This document shows, piece after piece, positions 9,297 to 17,335 of a stretch of 37,192 nt of DNA (positions are counted from its first letter, which is position 1; each line of letters starts with the position of its first letter). Source of the DNA: an uncultured Clostridia bacterium (GTDB taxonomy: Bacteria; Bacillota; Clostridia; Christensenellales; Borkfalkiaceae); the NCBI GenBank assembly GCA_944346655.1, contig CALVMP010000009.1, positions 1-37,192 of the forward strand. Direction: 5' to 3'. The translations under genes were made by a program, and so were the position numbers. Below the pieces are notes generated by a model. That model was not told the origin of the DNA. It did not search any database and saw only the letters and a program-made list of their open reading frames with translations.

Positions 9297-10014
9297 AGTG
9301 TTCGGTAAAAAATTTAAGTACGTTATAGCAGGGCGAGAGCGCCCTCAGTTTTTTTATGGGGTGGGAAAGGCGGTCGGGGGCGCACTCTATGGTGTAGGCA
9401 GGAATTCCGAGCTGTTGAATGCACCAGTCCTTATAGCCCCCCGCGCTGCCCGTGATTTTTTTGATTTTATAGCCTGTAACCGCGGCGATCAGTCTGGCAC
9501 CTTTATAGTCGCCCTTTCCTTCAAACTCCCAGTAAACTTCCTCTCCCTTTGTGTGGAACGAAAACGTGACATAGGGCTTTATCTTTTTGGTAAAAGCGGC
9601 GAGAGCCGAGCTTTCGCTCTCCGAAAAGGGGGCGTCGCCGATACAGTTTTCAGCCCCGCGCACGGTAGTATTTAATCTGCCCGTACCCCACAGGGCGTCG
9701 AAGTTGACGTTGAGGTCCACCCCGCGCGCGTTCGCCTTCCACATGGGATAGGCGGTGTTGCTTATGACGGCGCCGTCGGGATTGACGAGGGGAATTATCC
9801 ACCCGCCCGCCGCCGTGGGGTGCTTTATGTGGTATATGCCGAGGAGGGCTGTTACCCACTCCCTGCCGTGTATGGCATAGGTTGAGATATACTGCCTGCC
9901 TAAGTCGCTGCCAACGTGAAAGGCAAATATGGGTCTGCCCGCAAAGGAATAGCCTATTACGCACTTGCGCAGTTTGTAGCTTTTGTAAAAAGAGCTCACC
10001 TTTTTATATATCAC
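9286..10014 (-). CDS. M14-family zinc carboxypeptidase
   Basis: This 242-residue metallopeptidase of the M14 (carboxypeptidase A/E) fold has all expected active-site positions: zinc ligands His49 and Glu52 (HGREW), substrate-binding Asn96-Arg97 in NARGVDLN, third zinc ligand His154 (SFHTKG), and catalytic Glu210 (YTIEC). The NPDG segment is at 78-81. There is no signal peptide, LysM or other cell-wall module, so it appears cytoplasmic. A gamma-D-glutamyl-diamino acid peptidase role in recycling cell-wall peptides is plausible but inferred. The start is taken as GTG 10014; a GTG at 9999 is an alternative and neither has a clear Shine-Dalgarno. It lies 20 bases after rlmH and overlaps tadA. Confidence 0.88.
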   Translation of the reverse strand: MIYKKVSSFYKSYKLRKCVIGYSFAGRPIFAFHVGSDLGRQYISTYAIHGREWVTALLGIYHIKHPTAAGGWIIPLVNPDGAVISNTAYPMWKANARGVDLNVNFDALWGTGRLNTTVRGAENCIGDAPFSESESSALAAFTKKIKPYVTFSFHTKGEEVYWEFEGKGDYKGARLIAAVTGYKIKKITGSAGGYKDWCIQQLGIPAYTIECAPDRLSHPIKKLRALSPCYNVLKFFTEHYEK

Positions 10015-10034
10015 AAAATATTATATTAAATTGA

Positions 10035-10472
10035 CTACTTGTGATATTCTCCCCCGCCGTTTATCATGAAGGCGCGGTAAATCTGTTCAAGAAGTATTAC
10101 GCGCATGAGCTGGTGGGGAAAGGTCATTTCCGAAAAGGAAAGTTTGAAGTCCGCCGCGCTCTTCACCTCGTCGGAGAGTCCTTCGGAGGAGCCGATTATA
10201 AAGGTTAAATTCTCCCCTCTGTCGACAAGCCCCTTCACCTTCTCCGCAAGGGCGGGACTCGAAAGAGGCTTACCCTCCACGCAGAGGGCGAAGATATAGC
10301 CGCGCATGCGCCTTATGATGGCTTTGCCCTCCTCCTCTATGGTTTTACCTTCGGGAATCTCGGTAATTTCGAGTTTGCAGAACCGCGAAAGGCGCTTGGA
10401 ATATTCGGCTATTGCGGCGCGGAAGAAGTCTTCCTTTATCTTCCCCACGCAGAGAACGTTGACCTTTATCAT
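10035..10472 (-). CDS. rlmH: 23S rRNA (pseudouridine(1915)-N(3))-methyltransferase
   Basis: RlmH methylates pseudouridine 1915 in helix 69 of 23S rRNA, acting on assembled ribosomes. The 145 residues are slightly shorter than the roughly 159 of E. coli and Staphylococcus RlmH, mainly through small internal gaps. The SPOUT knot signatures are present: FIIGSSEGLS near residues 91-100, LSFSEMTFPHQLMRVILLEQ near 111-130, and the C-terminal GGEYHK tail. Its ATG overlaps the stop of the CPBP gene by four bases, showing translational coupling. The assignment is secure. Confidence 0.96.
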   Translation of the reverse strand: MIKVNVLCVGKIKEDFFRAAIAEYSKRLSRFCKLEITEIPEGKTIEEEGKAIIRRMRGYIFALCVEGKPLSSPALAEKVKGLVDRGENLTFIIGSSEGLSDEVKSAADFKLSFSEMTFPHQLMRVILLEQIYRAFMINGGGEYHK

Positions 10473-11368
10473 AATGAAAACAGACCTAAAATCCAGATAA
10501 GAGCCATTACGGCTATGCCCGCAGCAGCCCAGACAAAGAATGATTTAACGCTCTGCGTATTTCCCCGCGGGAGCTTTCTTTTATCAAAAATCAGCCATAA
10601 AAGGGCTGCGGCAAGGGAGAGCGCCGCCAGAACCATCACCAGTATCATAGCCCAACCGGGCATTGCGGGAAAGCCGTTTTGGTCGAAGAGGTTGAAGCGC
10701 TCTAAAACGAGTATGACGGCGTTATTCAAAAAATGGACGAGAACGGACGGCAGAACAGAGCCCGAACGCAGGGCAAGAAGAGCGAAGAGCGCTCCGCAGA
10801 TAAACTGGTAGAGGGTCTGTTCTATCGAACCGTGGTAGAGAGAAAATGCAAAAGCCGTTAAAAATATCGCCCTGACCCCTCCGGCATCCTCCCCCGCACA
10901 GCCGAGCATGGCGCCGCGGAAGAGAGCTTCCTCCAAAAAAGCGGGCAGGACGGCTATTACAATGAGAGCGCCGGCAATTCCACCCCCGTCAAGAGAGGGG
11001 ATTGACGATTCCGACGGAGTGTAACCCATAAGAGTGAGCAAGCGGACGAAGAGGGTATTCAGGGGAGAGAGTGCAAAGAGCAGCCCGAAGGCGAGCAGAA
11101 TTGCAATAAAAAAATACTTCGGTCTGCACTTTACGGGAAAAAGGCATGAGGCAGGAATTTTTAAAAACCTGTTTGCAACCGCGAGCGCGAGGATTATCGC
11201 AACAGGCGAACAGAGATAGGAGATATATGCCGCGCCGTCACCCGAAATCGACGCGCCCGAAATTATTAGCGAAGCGAAGAGATTGATTACAATATAAATG
11301 CAGACCGCCGCGCTGTAAACGGCGCCCGACTTTGCAGATGTTTTGCCTTCGCCGAGAAGATTGTTCAT
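10469..11368 (-). CDS. CPBP-family intramembrane glutamic protease
   Basis: This is a 299-residue multispanning membrane protein of the CPBP (CAAX protease and bacteriocin-processing; Abi) family. The family motif LEEALFRG gives the catalytic glutamates and arginine. A second motif, FSLYHGS, supplies a conserved histidine, and LVHFLNNA the third conserved block. Substrates are not predictable; relatives act in prenyl-protein processing or bacteriocin immunity. I chose ATG 11368 (MNNLLGEG) rather than ATG 11383, because a TATAAT box (11375-11380) lies over the upstream codons and would place the RNA start exactly at 11368. It heads the operon with rlmH, the M14 peptidase and tadA. Confidence 0.85.
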   Translation of the reverse strand: MNNLLGEGKTSAKSGAVYSAAVCIYIVINLFASLIISGASISGDGAAYISYLCSPVAIILALAVANRFLKIPASCLFPVKCRPKYFFIAILLAFGLLFALSPLNTLFVRLLTLMGYTPSESSIPSLDGGGIAGALIVIAVLPAFLEEALFRGAMLGCAGEDAGGVRAIFLTAFAFSLYHGSIEQTLYQFICGALFALLALRSGSVLPSVLVHFLNNAVILVLERFNLFDQNGFPAMPGWAMILVMVLAALSLAAALLWLIFDKRKLPRGNTQSVKSFFVWAAAGIAVMALIWILGLFSL

Positions 11369-11374
11369 ACGGGC

Positions 11375-11403
11375 ATTATACATTAAATTTGCTTTTTAGT
11401 AAA
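11375..11403 (-). promoter_or_regulatory. Promoter of the CPBP-rlmH-M14-tadA operon
   Basis: On the minus strand TTTACT (11398-11403) is followed after 17 bases by TATAAT (11375-11380). Six bases separate the -10 box from ATG 11368, which predicts a leaderless mRNA. Confidence 0.65.
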
Positions 11404-11411
11404 TTAAATGA

Positions 11412-11440
11412 TTTACTTTTATAAAAAAATGTACTAAAAT
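11412..11440 (+). promoter_or_regulatory. Promoter of the fumarate hydratase genes
   Basis: TTTACT (11412-11417) is followed after 17 bases by TAAAAT (11435-11440). The predicted start of transcription is about 11447, two bases before ATG 11449. Its -35 hexamer forms an inverted repeat with that of the divergent CPBP promoter. Confidence 0.6.
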
Positions 11441-11448
11441 TCTGCTGT

Positions 11449-12288
11449 ATGAGAAAGGTTGATACCAAAGAAATCGAGAATAAAATATACCAAATGGCGC
11501 TTGATGCGGGAGTAACTCTTACGGAGAGCTGCAAAAAAGCCATGTATGAGGCTGTGCAAAACGAGAGCGGCTCGGCCGCGAAGTTTGCGCTTGAAAGCCT
11601 TTGCCAAAACTTTGAGTTTGCAGAAAAAGAAAAACTGCCCGTATGCCAGGACACGGGCATGGCGGTTGTCATGCTCGAAATCGGTCAGGAAGTTTTTCTT
11701 GAGGGCAAGCCCCTGAAAGACGCCGTGAACGAGGGTGTGAGACGCGCTTATGCCGACGGGTACTTCAGAAAGTCGGTCTGCGACCCCATAACGAGAAAGA
11801 ACACGGGAGACAACACCCCTGCCGTGATACATACCGAAATTGTGAAAGGCGATAAAATTTGCATAACGTTCATGCCAAAGGGATTCGGCAGCGAGAACAT
11901 GAGCAGGGTGTATATGCTCAAACCCGCGCAGGGTATGGAGGGAATTATCGACGCCATCGTCGAAACGGTAAAGCTTGCCGGCTCCCGCCCCTGTCCCCCC
12001 GTCGTTGCGGGCGTGGGGATAGGCGGAAGCTTTGATACCTGCACATACCTTGCAAAAAAAGCCCTCACTCGCGACATAGGCACGCACAACAAAAGAGCGG
12101 ACGTTGCCGATATAGAGAAACGCGCCCTTGAAAAAATCAATGCGCTCGGCATAGGCTGCCAGGGATTCCACGGCGATATAACGGCACTCGCCGTAAACTG
12201 CGAATGGGCGCCCACACATATTGCCGGGCTACCCGTTGCCATAAACATACAGTGCCACTGCATGCGCTGCCGCAAGGAGGTTCTGTAA
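11449..12288 (+). CDS. Fumarate hydratase (class I), alpha subunit
   Basis: This 279-residue protein matches the N-terminal half of class I, iron-sulfur-dependent fumarase, which interconverts fumarate and malate. The likely cluster cysteines are Cys66 in LPVCQDTGM, Cys182 in RPCPPVVAGVGIGG, and Cys269 in the INIQCHC segment. KNTGDNTPAV is another conserved block. The beta subunit begins one base inside this stop codon (TAATG), so the two make a heteromeric enzyme. L(+)-tartrate dehydratase is a related alternative; fumarase is more common in this two-gene form. The enzyme would be oxygen-sensitive, in keeping with an anaerobe. No Shine-Dalgarno precedes the ATG (probable leaderless mRNA). 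Confidence 0.93.
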   Translation: MRKVDTKEIENKIYQMALDAGVTLTESCKKAMYEAVQNESGSAAKFALESLCQNFEFAEKEKLPVCQDTGMAVVMLEIGQEVFLEGKPLKDAVNEGVRRAYADGYFRKSVCDPITRKNTGDNTPAVIHTEIVKGDKICITFMPKGFGSENMSRVYMLKPAQGMEGIIDAIVETVKLAGSRPCPPVVAGVGIGGSFDTCTYLAKKALTRDIGTHNKRADVADIEKRALEKINALGIGCQGFHGDITALAVNCEWAPTHIAGLPVAINIQCHCMRCRKEVL

Positions 12289-12815
12289 TGAAGAAATTAA
12301 ATCTTCCCCTTACAAGTAAGGAAATTAAGGAGTTGCGTGCGGGCGACAGCGTTTTATTAAGCGGCGTGATACTTACGGCGAGGGACTGCGCACACAAGCG
12401 TATTATGGAATACTTAAGTGCAGGAAAAGAACTTCCTTTCGAACTTAAGGGCGCCTATATATACTACGCGGGTCCCTGCCCTGCAAAGCCCGGGTATGCT
12501 TCGGGCAGCTGCGGTCCGACGACCTCTGCAAGGATGGACTCGTTCGCCCCCGCCCTTCTCGACCTCGGGCTGGGCGGAATGATTGGAAAGGGCGAGATGA
12601 GCGCCGAAGTGCTTGAAGCCGTAAAGCGCAACAAAAAGATTTACTTTGCCGCAATAGGCGGCGCGGGCGCGCTGTATGCCAAAGCCATAAAAAAGAGCGA
12701 GTGCATAGCCTTTGAGGATTTGCTCTCCGAGGCAGTTTACAGGCTGGAGGTTGAAGATTTTCCCGCAGTGGTGGCATTCGACAGCTATGGCGGCTCCATT
12801 TATGCGAAAAATTGA
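12288..12815 (+). CDS. Fumarate hydratase (class I), beta subunit
   Basis: This 175-residue protein corresponds to the C-terminal domain of class I fumarases, which swivels over the iron-sulfur cluster and supplies substrate-binding residues. The diagnostic segments are YAGPCPAKPG, SCGPTTSARMD and LGLGGMIGKGE. The open frame extends upstream to 12204, but ATG 12288 is the right start: it is preceded by AAGGAGG at the proper distance, shares a base with the alpha stop codon, and begins at the family N terminus. The -35 box of the pheST promoter begins on the base after this stop codon. Confidence 0.93.
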   Translation: MKKLNLPLTSKEIKELRAGDSVLLSGVILTARDCAHKRIMEYLSAGKELPFELKGAYIYYAGPCPAKPGYASGSCGPTTSARMDSFAPALLDLGLGGMIGKGEMSAEVLEAVKRNKKIYFAAIGGAGALYAKAIKKSECIAFEDLLSEAVYRLEVEDFPAVVAFDSYGGSIYAKN

Positions 12816-12844
12816 TTGACAAGTTTTTATAAGATTTGTATAAT
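12816..12844 (+). promoter_or_regulatory. pheST promoter
   Basis: A full consensus promoter: TTGACA (12816-12821), a 17-base spacer and TATAAT (12839-12844). The RNA should start near 12851 and run into the T-box leader. Confidence 0.85.
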
Positions 12845-12850
12845 AAATTC

Positions 12851-13106
12851 AACGGCTGTGACCGGGACAGACAGACCAGAAAATGCTTAAAAAAGAGAAT
12901 GCCGTCCGCAGGCTGAAAGGCGGCTTTAAGAAAACGGTTTGTTATTCACCCGCGAGCCGGGGGCGCGAAAGACGACAAGTAGTTCCCCCCGCCGCTCTGC
13001 GTAAACGAGTAAAGAAGGCAGTAAGGAATTCCTTATTGCGAAATCGGGTGGTACCGAGTGACTTTTAAAAAGTTTTCTCCCCGTGCGAAAGCACGGGGAG
13101 TTTTTT
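12851..13106 (+). ncRNA. T-box riboswitch (tRNA-Phe), pheST leader
   Basis: The roughly 256-base leader has the features of a T-box, which senses uncharged tRNA and then lets transcription read through. An AGAGA segment near 12894-12898 and a GCTGAAAGG segment fit Stem I distal elements. The proposed specifier codon is TTC (Phe) at 12945-12947, followed by A and then the GCGAGC segment. The conserved T-box sequence GGGTGGTACCG is at 13045-13056. It ends in the intrinsic terminator at 13077-13106. The downstream genes encode phenylalanyl-tRNA synthetase, which agrees with the specifier. The open frame starting at 13058 inside this leader is not real coding sequence. Confidence 0.93.
13077..13106 (+). 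terminator. Regulated terminator of the Phe T-box
   Basis: Ten-base arms CTCCCCGTGC (13077-13086) and GCACGGGGAG (13091-13100) enclose a GAAA tetraloop, followed by six T. It would form when tRNA-Phe is charged and the antiterminator is not stabilised. Confidence 0.9.
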
Positions 13107-13117
13107 ATGAGGATATT

Positions 13118-14143
13118 ATGATTGAGGAAAGAATTGAAGAACTGAAAAAGAAGATTGACGAACTGACAAAGGACATTAAGAGCAGCAAGTCGCTTGCCGA
13201 GCTCAAGATGGCGTTCTTCGGGAAGCAGGGCGAAATTTCAGAGCTCATGAAGGGCATGAAGGACGTACCAAAGGAAAAGAGACCCGAAGTCGGAAAAATT
13301 ATCAACGCGCTGAGGGATTGGGCAAATGAAAAGTTTGACCGCCTTGCGGAAGTTGTAAAACGGCACGAGCTCGAGGAAATGTACAAAGCGGAAAAAATTG
13401 ACGTAACCCTGCCGGGGCGTAAGGCGCCGGACGGGGCATACCACCCCAATACCCTCGTTATACGCGAGCTGGTGGACGTGTTTTCGGGCATGGGATTCGA
13501 GGTGTTCGAAGGTCCCGAGATTGAAAACGACTACTACAACTTTACGGCTCTCAACACCCCCAAGGACCACCCCGCCCGCGACATGCAGGACACCTTTTAT
13601 ATAACCGACGACCTGCTGCTGCGCACCCAGACTTCCGCGGGGCAGATAAGGGTTATGGAAAATAAGAAGCCCCCCATTAAAATTCTTTCGCCCGGCAAAG
13701 TTTACCGCAGCGACGACGACGCGACGCACTCGCCTATGTTCGGGCAGATGGAAGGACTCGTAGTCGACAAGGGCATAACGCTGTGCGATCTGAAAGGCAT
13801 GCTCGACGAGTTTGCGAGAAAAGTGTTCGGTCCCTCGGTTAAAACTAGGCTTCGCCCCTCCTACTTCCCATTCACCGAACCTTCCGTCGAGGTGGACGTA
13901 AGCTGCTTCGAGTGCGGCGGAAAGGGTTGCAGGCTGTGCAAGGGCACGGGCTGGATAGAAGTGCTCGGCGCGGGCATGGTCAACAGGCGTGTTTTGGAGG
14001 GCTGCGGCATTGACCCCGACGAATACACGGGATTTGCCTTCGGCATGGGCATAGAACGCATTGCAATGCTCAAGTACGGCATAAACAACATGAAGCTTTT
14101 GTTCGAAGGCGACGTTAGATTTTTAAAGCAGTTCAAGGACTGA
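13118..14143 (+). CDS. pheS: Phenylalanyl-tRNA synthetase alpha subunit
   Basis: PheS is the catalytic subunit of the alpha2-beta2 enzyme that charges tRNA-Phe. The 341 residues match bacterial PheS. Residues 1-80 form the N-terminal coiled coil that contacts tRNA. Class II motif 2 surrounds [11 protein letters not shown], and motif 3 is [18 protein letters not shown] near the C terminus. A Cys-rich segment ([17 protein letters not shown]) is present, as in many clostridial PheS. I chose ATG 13118 with GAGG just upstream; the longer frame to 13058 overlaps the T-box terminator. pheT follows after 10 bases. Confidence 0.97.
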   Translation: MIEERIEELKKKIDELTKDIKSSKSLAELKMAFFGKQGEISELMKGMKDVPKEKRPEVGKIINALRDWANEKFDRLAEVVKRHELEEMYKAEKIDVTLPGRKAPDGAYHPNTLVIRELVDVFSGMGFEVFEGPEIENDYYNFTALNTPKDHPARDMQDTFYITDDLLLRTQTSAGQIRVMENKKPPIKILSPGKVYRSDDDATHSPMFGQMEGLVVDKGITLCDLKGMLDEFARKVFGPSVKTRLRPSYFPFTEPSVEVDVSCFECGGKGCRLCKGTGWIEVLGAGMVNRRVLEGCGIDPDEYTGFAFGMGIERIAMLKYGINNMKLLFEGDVRFLKQFKD

Positions 14144-14153
14144 GGAGAAAGAG

Positions 14154-16565
14154 ATGAAAGCACCTTTAAGTTGGTTGAAAGATTACGTAGATATAGACGT
14201 TTCCGCAGAGGAATTGCAGAAAAAGCTGTTCGGCTGCGGATTTGAAGTTGAAGAGCTCATCGATATCGGCAAGGATATTTCAAACGTAGTTGTCGGCGAG
14301 GTCATTGAGTGCGAGCCCGTTGAGGGAACCCACCTTCACGTATGCAAAGTCGACTGCGGCGAACACGGCGTTTTACAGATATGCTGCGGGGCGGACAACG
14401 TTGCAAAGGGGATTAAGGCGCCCGTGGCGCTCATCGGCGCGACCGTATACGCGACGGCGAAGGACCATGTTACCGTGGAGGGCGTGATGACAATAAAGAA
14501 GGGCAAGCTGCGCGGCATAGAGTCGTACGGCATGCTCTGTTCGGGCGCAGAGCTTGGCGTCAACGGGGACATGTACGAAGGCGCGGACTACAACGGACTT
14601 CTCCTCCTCCCCGAAACCTGCAAAAACGGCGATGACGTAAAACCCGTTTTGGGGCTGGACGACTATATCTTCGACATAGGCGTTACGGCAAACAGACCCG
14701 ACTGCCAGTCCATACTCGGCATTGCGCGGGAAGTTGCCGCCGTTTTGGGCAAGCCTTTAAAGCACCCCGACTGCACATATGAGACAACGCACTGCGACGA
14801 AAATGTCAAAGTCACCGACCTTGCGCCCGACCTCTGCCCGAGGTACATTGCGCACTATGTAAAGGATATAAAGATTGCCCCCTCCCCCATGTGGATGAGA
14901 AATAGGCTGTCACTCTGCGGACTGCGCTCTATAAACAACGTCGTAGACATTACGAATTTTGTACTCCTCGAGATGGGTCAGCCCATGCACGCATTCAACT
15001 TTGCCAGCCTTTCGGGCAGAGAGGTTGTGGTAAGGCGGGCTAAGGACGGCGAGAAGATTGTAACGCTTGACGAAAAGGAGTTTGAACTTACGCACGACAA
15101 CCTTGTGATATGCGACGGAGACAAGCCCGCGGCGCTTGCAGGAATTATGGGCGGACTCAACAGCGAGATAGAGGACGACACAAAGGAGCTGCTGTTCGAG
15201 GCTGCCAAGTTTGCCCGCGACAGCGTGAGAAAGACCTCGAGAGCTTTGGGGCAGCACTCCGACTCCTCCGCCATGTTCGAAAAGGGCGTAAACGAGTACA
15301 CCACCGAGCTTGCCATGAACAGGGCGCTGAACCTTATTCAGACGCTCGGTTGCGGTACGATAACCGACATGCGCTGCGACGTAAAGACGCCCTATTCGCA
15401 CGACGGCGCAAAGACCATGACGGTGAGCATGAAGAAGATTAACGCGCTTCTCGGCATAACCGTTCCCGAAGAGGACATGGTCGATATTTTAAAGAGGCTC
15501 AACTTCGGCGTTGAAGTTGAGGGCGATAAAATGACGCTGAATGTGCCCGCATACCGCGAGGACATAGACGGCTATCCCGACATTGCCGAAGAGATTATAA
15601 GAATGTACGGCTACGAGCACATACACGGTACGTTCATGCCGACAGCCAAGGTGACCAACGGCGGCTTCAACGACGAGCAAAAAGCCGAACACGCCTTAAA
15701 GCGTACGCTTGTTTCGCAGGCTATGTACGAAATTTCGACCTACTCCTTCTACTCGGAAAAGGACCTCGACATGCTCCGCATCCCTGAGGACGCGCCCGAG
15801 AGGAAATTTATAAAGATAAAGAACCCCATAGGCGAGGACCTTTCGGTGATGCGCACGACGCTGGCGCCCTCCATGCTCAACACGATAGTGAGAAATCTGC
15901 GCCGCGGCAACACGGAAGGCAGACTGTTTGAAATTGCAAAGGTTTACATTCCCAAAGAGCTCCCCTTAAAGGATTTCCCCGAAGAGAAAAAGAGGGTCTG
16001 CCTCGGCATGTTCGGCATATGCGACTTCTACGATTTGAAAGGCGCAATCGAATCCATTGCAGATATGCTCAATGCAAAGTTCGAGTACTTGCCCGCGACG
16101 CGCTCCTTCCTCCACCCCGGCGTGTGCGCTGAGGTTTTGTGCGGCGGCAAGGTTCTCGGATATCTGGGCAGGCTTGACCCTGCAATCTCGGACGAGCTTG
16201 CGCTTGAGAGAAAGGCGTTTATAGCCGAGCTTGACTACGACGCGCTCATGGAGTGTGCAAGACCGTTCAAGTACAAGCCCCTGCCCAAGTTCCCCGAAGT
16301 GACGCGCGACCTTGCGCTCGTTGCTGATACGGGCGTCACCTGCGGACAGATTGAAAAGGCTATTTACGAGGCTTGCAAGTATGTGACAGACGTGAAACTC
16401 TTCGACATTTACGCGGGCGCTCAGGTGGGCGAAGGCAAAAAGAGCATGGCGTTCACCGTGACGTTTACCCCTGCGGAAGAGGCGATAACCCCCGAAAAAT
16501 GCGACGGTTACGTTAAGAAAATTTTGAATAATCTTTCGAGAAATTTAAACATTACATTAAGATAA
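14154..16565 (+). CDS. pheT: Phenylalanyl-tRNA synthetase beta subunit
   Basis: PheT completes the PheRS tetramer and carries the editing site that hydrolyses Tyr-tRNA-Phe. The 803 residues are full length. Domain order is the conserved start PLSWLKDYVD, an OB-fold tRNA-binding domain near 40-150, the B3/B4 editing domain near 210-390, a B5 domain near 405-475, a catalytic-like core, and the C-terminal FDX-ACB anticodon-binding domain (PKFPEVTRDLALV near 715). A GAGGAG sequence lies just upstream of the ATG. The assignment is secure. Confidence 0.98.
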   Translation: MKAPLSWLKDYVDIDVSAEELQKKLFGCGFEVEELIDIGKDISNVVVGEVIECEPVEGTHLHVCKVDCGEHGVLQICCGADNVAKGIKAPVALIGATVYATAKDHVTVEGVMTIKKGKLRGIESYGMLCSGAELGVNGDMYEGADYNGLLLLPETCKNGDDVKPVLGLDDYIFDIGVTANRPDCQSILGIAREVAAVLGKPLKHPDCTYETTHCDENVKVTDLAPDLCPRYIAHYVKDIKIAPSPMWMRNRLSLCGLRSINNVVDITNFVLLEMGQPMHAFNFASLSGREVVVRRAKDGEKIVTLDEKEFELTHDNLVICDGDKPAALAGIMGGLNSEIEDDTKELLFEAAKFARDSVRKTSRALGQHSDSSAMFEKGVNEYTTELAMNRALNLIQTLGCGTITDMRCDVKTPYSHDGAKTMTVSMKKINALLGITVPEEDMVDILKRLNFGVEVEGDKMTLNVPAYREDIDGYPDIAEEIIRMYGYEHIHGTFMPTAKVTNGGFNDEQKAEHALKRTLVSQAMYEISTYSFYSEKDLDMLRIPEDAPERKFIKIKNPIGEDLSVMRTTLAPSMLNTIVRNLRRGNTEGRLFEIAKVYIPKELPLKDFPEEKKRVCLGMFGICDFYDLKGAIESIADMLNAKFEYLPATRSFLHPGVCAEVLCGGKVLGYLGRLDPAISDELALERKAFIAELDYDALMECARPFKYKPLPKFPEVTRDLALVADTGVTCGQIEKAIYEACKYVTDVKLFDIYAGAQVGEGKKSMAFTVTFTPAEEAITPEKCDGYVKKILNNLSRNLNITLR

Positions 16566-16595
16566 AAAAATTGCCCCGATTGCGGGGCGATTTTT
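16565..16595. terminator. Bidirectional terminator between pheT and yunB
   Basis: GCCCCG (16573-16578) and CGGGGC (16583-16588) form the core stem with a four-base loop. It is extended by A:T pairs and flanked by a T-run on each strand, so it can stop both the pheST and the convergent yunB transcripts. Confidence 0.85.
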
Positions 16596-16631
16596 AATTG
16601 GGCGCGTACTATGTGCCGACAAATGAAAATT

Positions 16632-17279
16632 TTACGGGACAAGAGAAGTTGAGGGAAGGCTGCCCGAGTTCAGATAAATTTCGGGCACTTTGCCGTTTAT
16701 CACGCTTTCGCAAATGAGAATTTGTGAATTGCATGTAAAGGTCTCCTGCCTCGACGCGAGCACTATAGTTATGCTCGTTTCGGCATCGATATAGATCGAG
16801 TGCAGAGTCTGGTTTATGCCCGCCGAAGCGAAACGCGACAAAAAGGAGCACTGCACGGAAACTATGGGGACAAGCTTAATGTGTATTAACCTTCCGTAGC
16901 CCGAGAGCGCCTCTATTCCCGAAAAGGCGCCCAAAGGGACTTCGGCTCCCTCCTCTGCAAGCGCCGTAAGTCTGGTCTGCGTATTGTATGCGACCGTTCG
17001 GGCTATGGCGTTTACGCGGGCTGAGTTGGTGCTCATTGCCGATATGTTTCCCCCGTCGCCGTAGGTTACGGTTATTATATCGTCGTAGCCCACGCCTGAC
17101 GCGACACTTTCAACCGCCGCCGTAACGGCGGCGGTATTCATTGCCCTGAGCCGTGCCGTGCCGACGGAGATTATAACATTTGAAGCGTTATTGAAAAAGA
17201 GAACGGCGAGCGCTATTACAGCGGCGGCAACCGCAAGCAAAATGACCTTGGTTTTAAGTTTTAATCTGCGCCTTTTCAT
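16632..17279 (-). CDS. yunB: Sporulation protein YunB
   Basis: The 215 residues match the YunB family, mother-cell sporulation proteins expressed under sigma-E in Bacillus whose molecular role is not settled. After a basic start (MKRRRLKLKTK) there is one membrane segment at about residues 12-30. The family pattern follows: small repeated alanines, DIITVTYGDGGNISAMSTNS, GAFSG, a GINQTLHSIYID segment and the C-terminal VPEIYLN. A TATAAT lies five bases upstream of the ATG, so the mRNA may be leaderless. It is divergent from spoVAD across 56 bases and convergent with pheT. The family match is from memory but strong. Confidence 0.9.
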   Translation of the reverse strand: MKRRRLKLKTKVILLAVAAAVIALAVLFFNNASNVIISVGTARLRAMNTAAVTAAVESVASGVGYDDIITVTYGDGGNISAMSTNSARVNAIARTVAYNTQTRLTALAEEGAEVPLGAFSGIEALSGYGRLIHIKLVPIVSVQCSFLSRFASAGINQTLHSIYIDAETSITIVLASRQETFTCNSQILICESVINGKVPEIYLNSGSLPSTSLVP

Positions 17280-17301
17280 ACTCTATTATATTATGCCGCG
17301 C

Positions 17302-17330
17302 GCATAATTAAGCTCAACTAAATCATACTG
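17302..17330 (+). promoter_or_regulatory. Probable sigma-G promoter of spoVAD-spoVAE
   Basis: GCATA (17302-17306), a 17-base spacer and CATACTG (17324-17330) fit the sigma-G pattern (about GHATR and CATNHTA, six of seven at -10). Transcription of spoVA by sigma-G in the forespore is established in Bacillus. Only five bases separate the -10 from ATG 17336, with no Shine-Dalgarno. Confidence 0.6.
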
Positions 17331-17335
17331 TTTGT

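Noticed and set aside
11369..11383. Upstream ATG for the CPBP membrane protease
   Set aside because: The five extra codons coincide with the TATAAT -10 box, and no Shine-Dalgarno precedes them.
12204..12287. Upstream extension of the fumarase beta-subunit frame
   Set aside because: It overlaps the alpha-subunit coding region; ATG 12288 has AAGGAGG before it and fits the family N terminus.
13058..13117. Upstream extension of the pheS frame
   Set aside because: It runs through the T-box terminator hairpin; ATG 13118 has its own Shine-Dalgarno and matches PheS.
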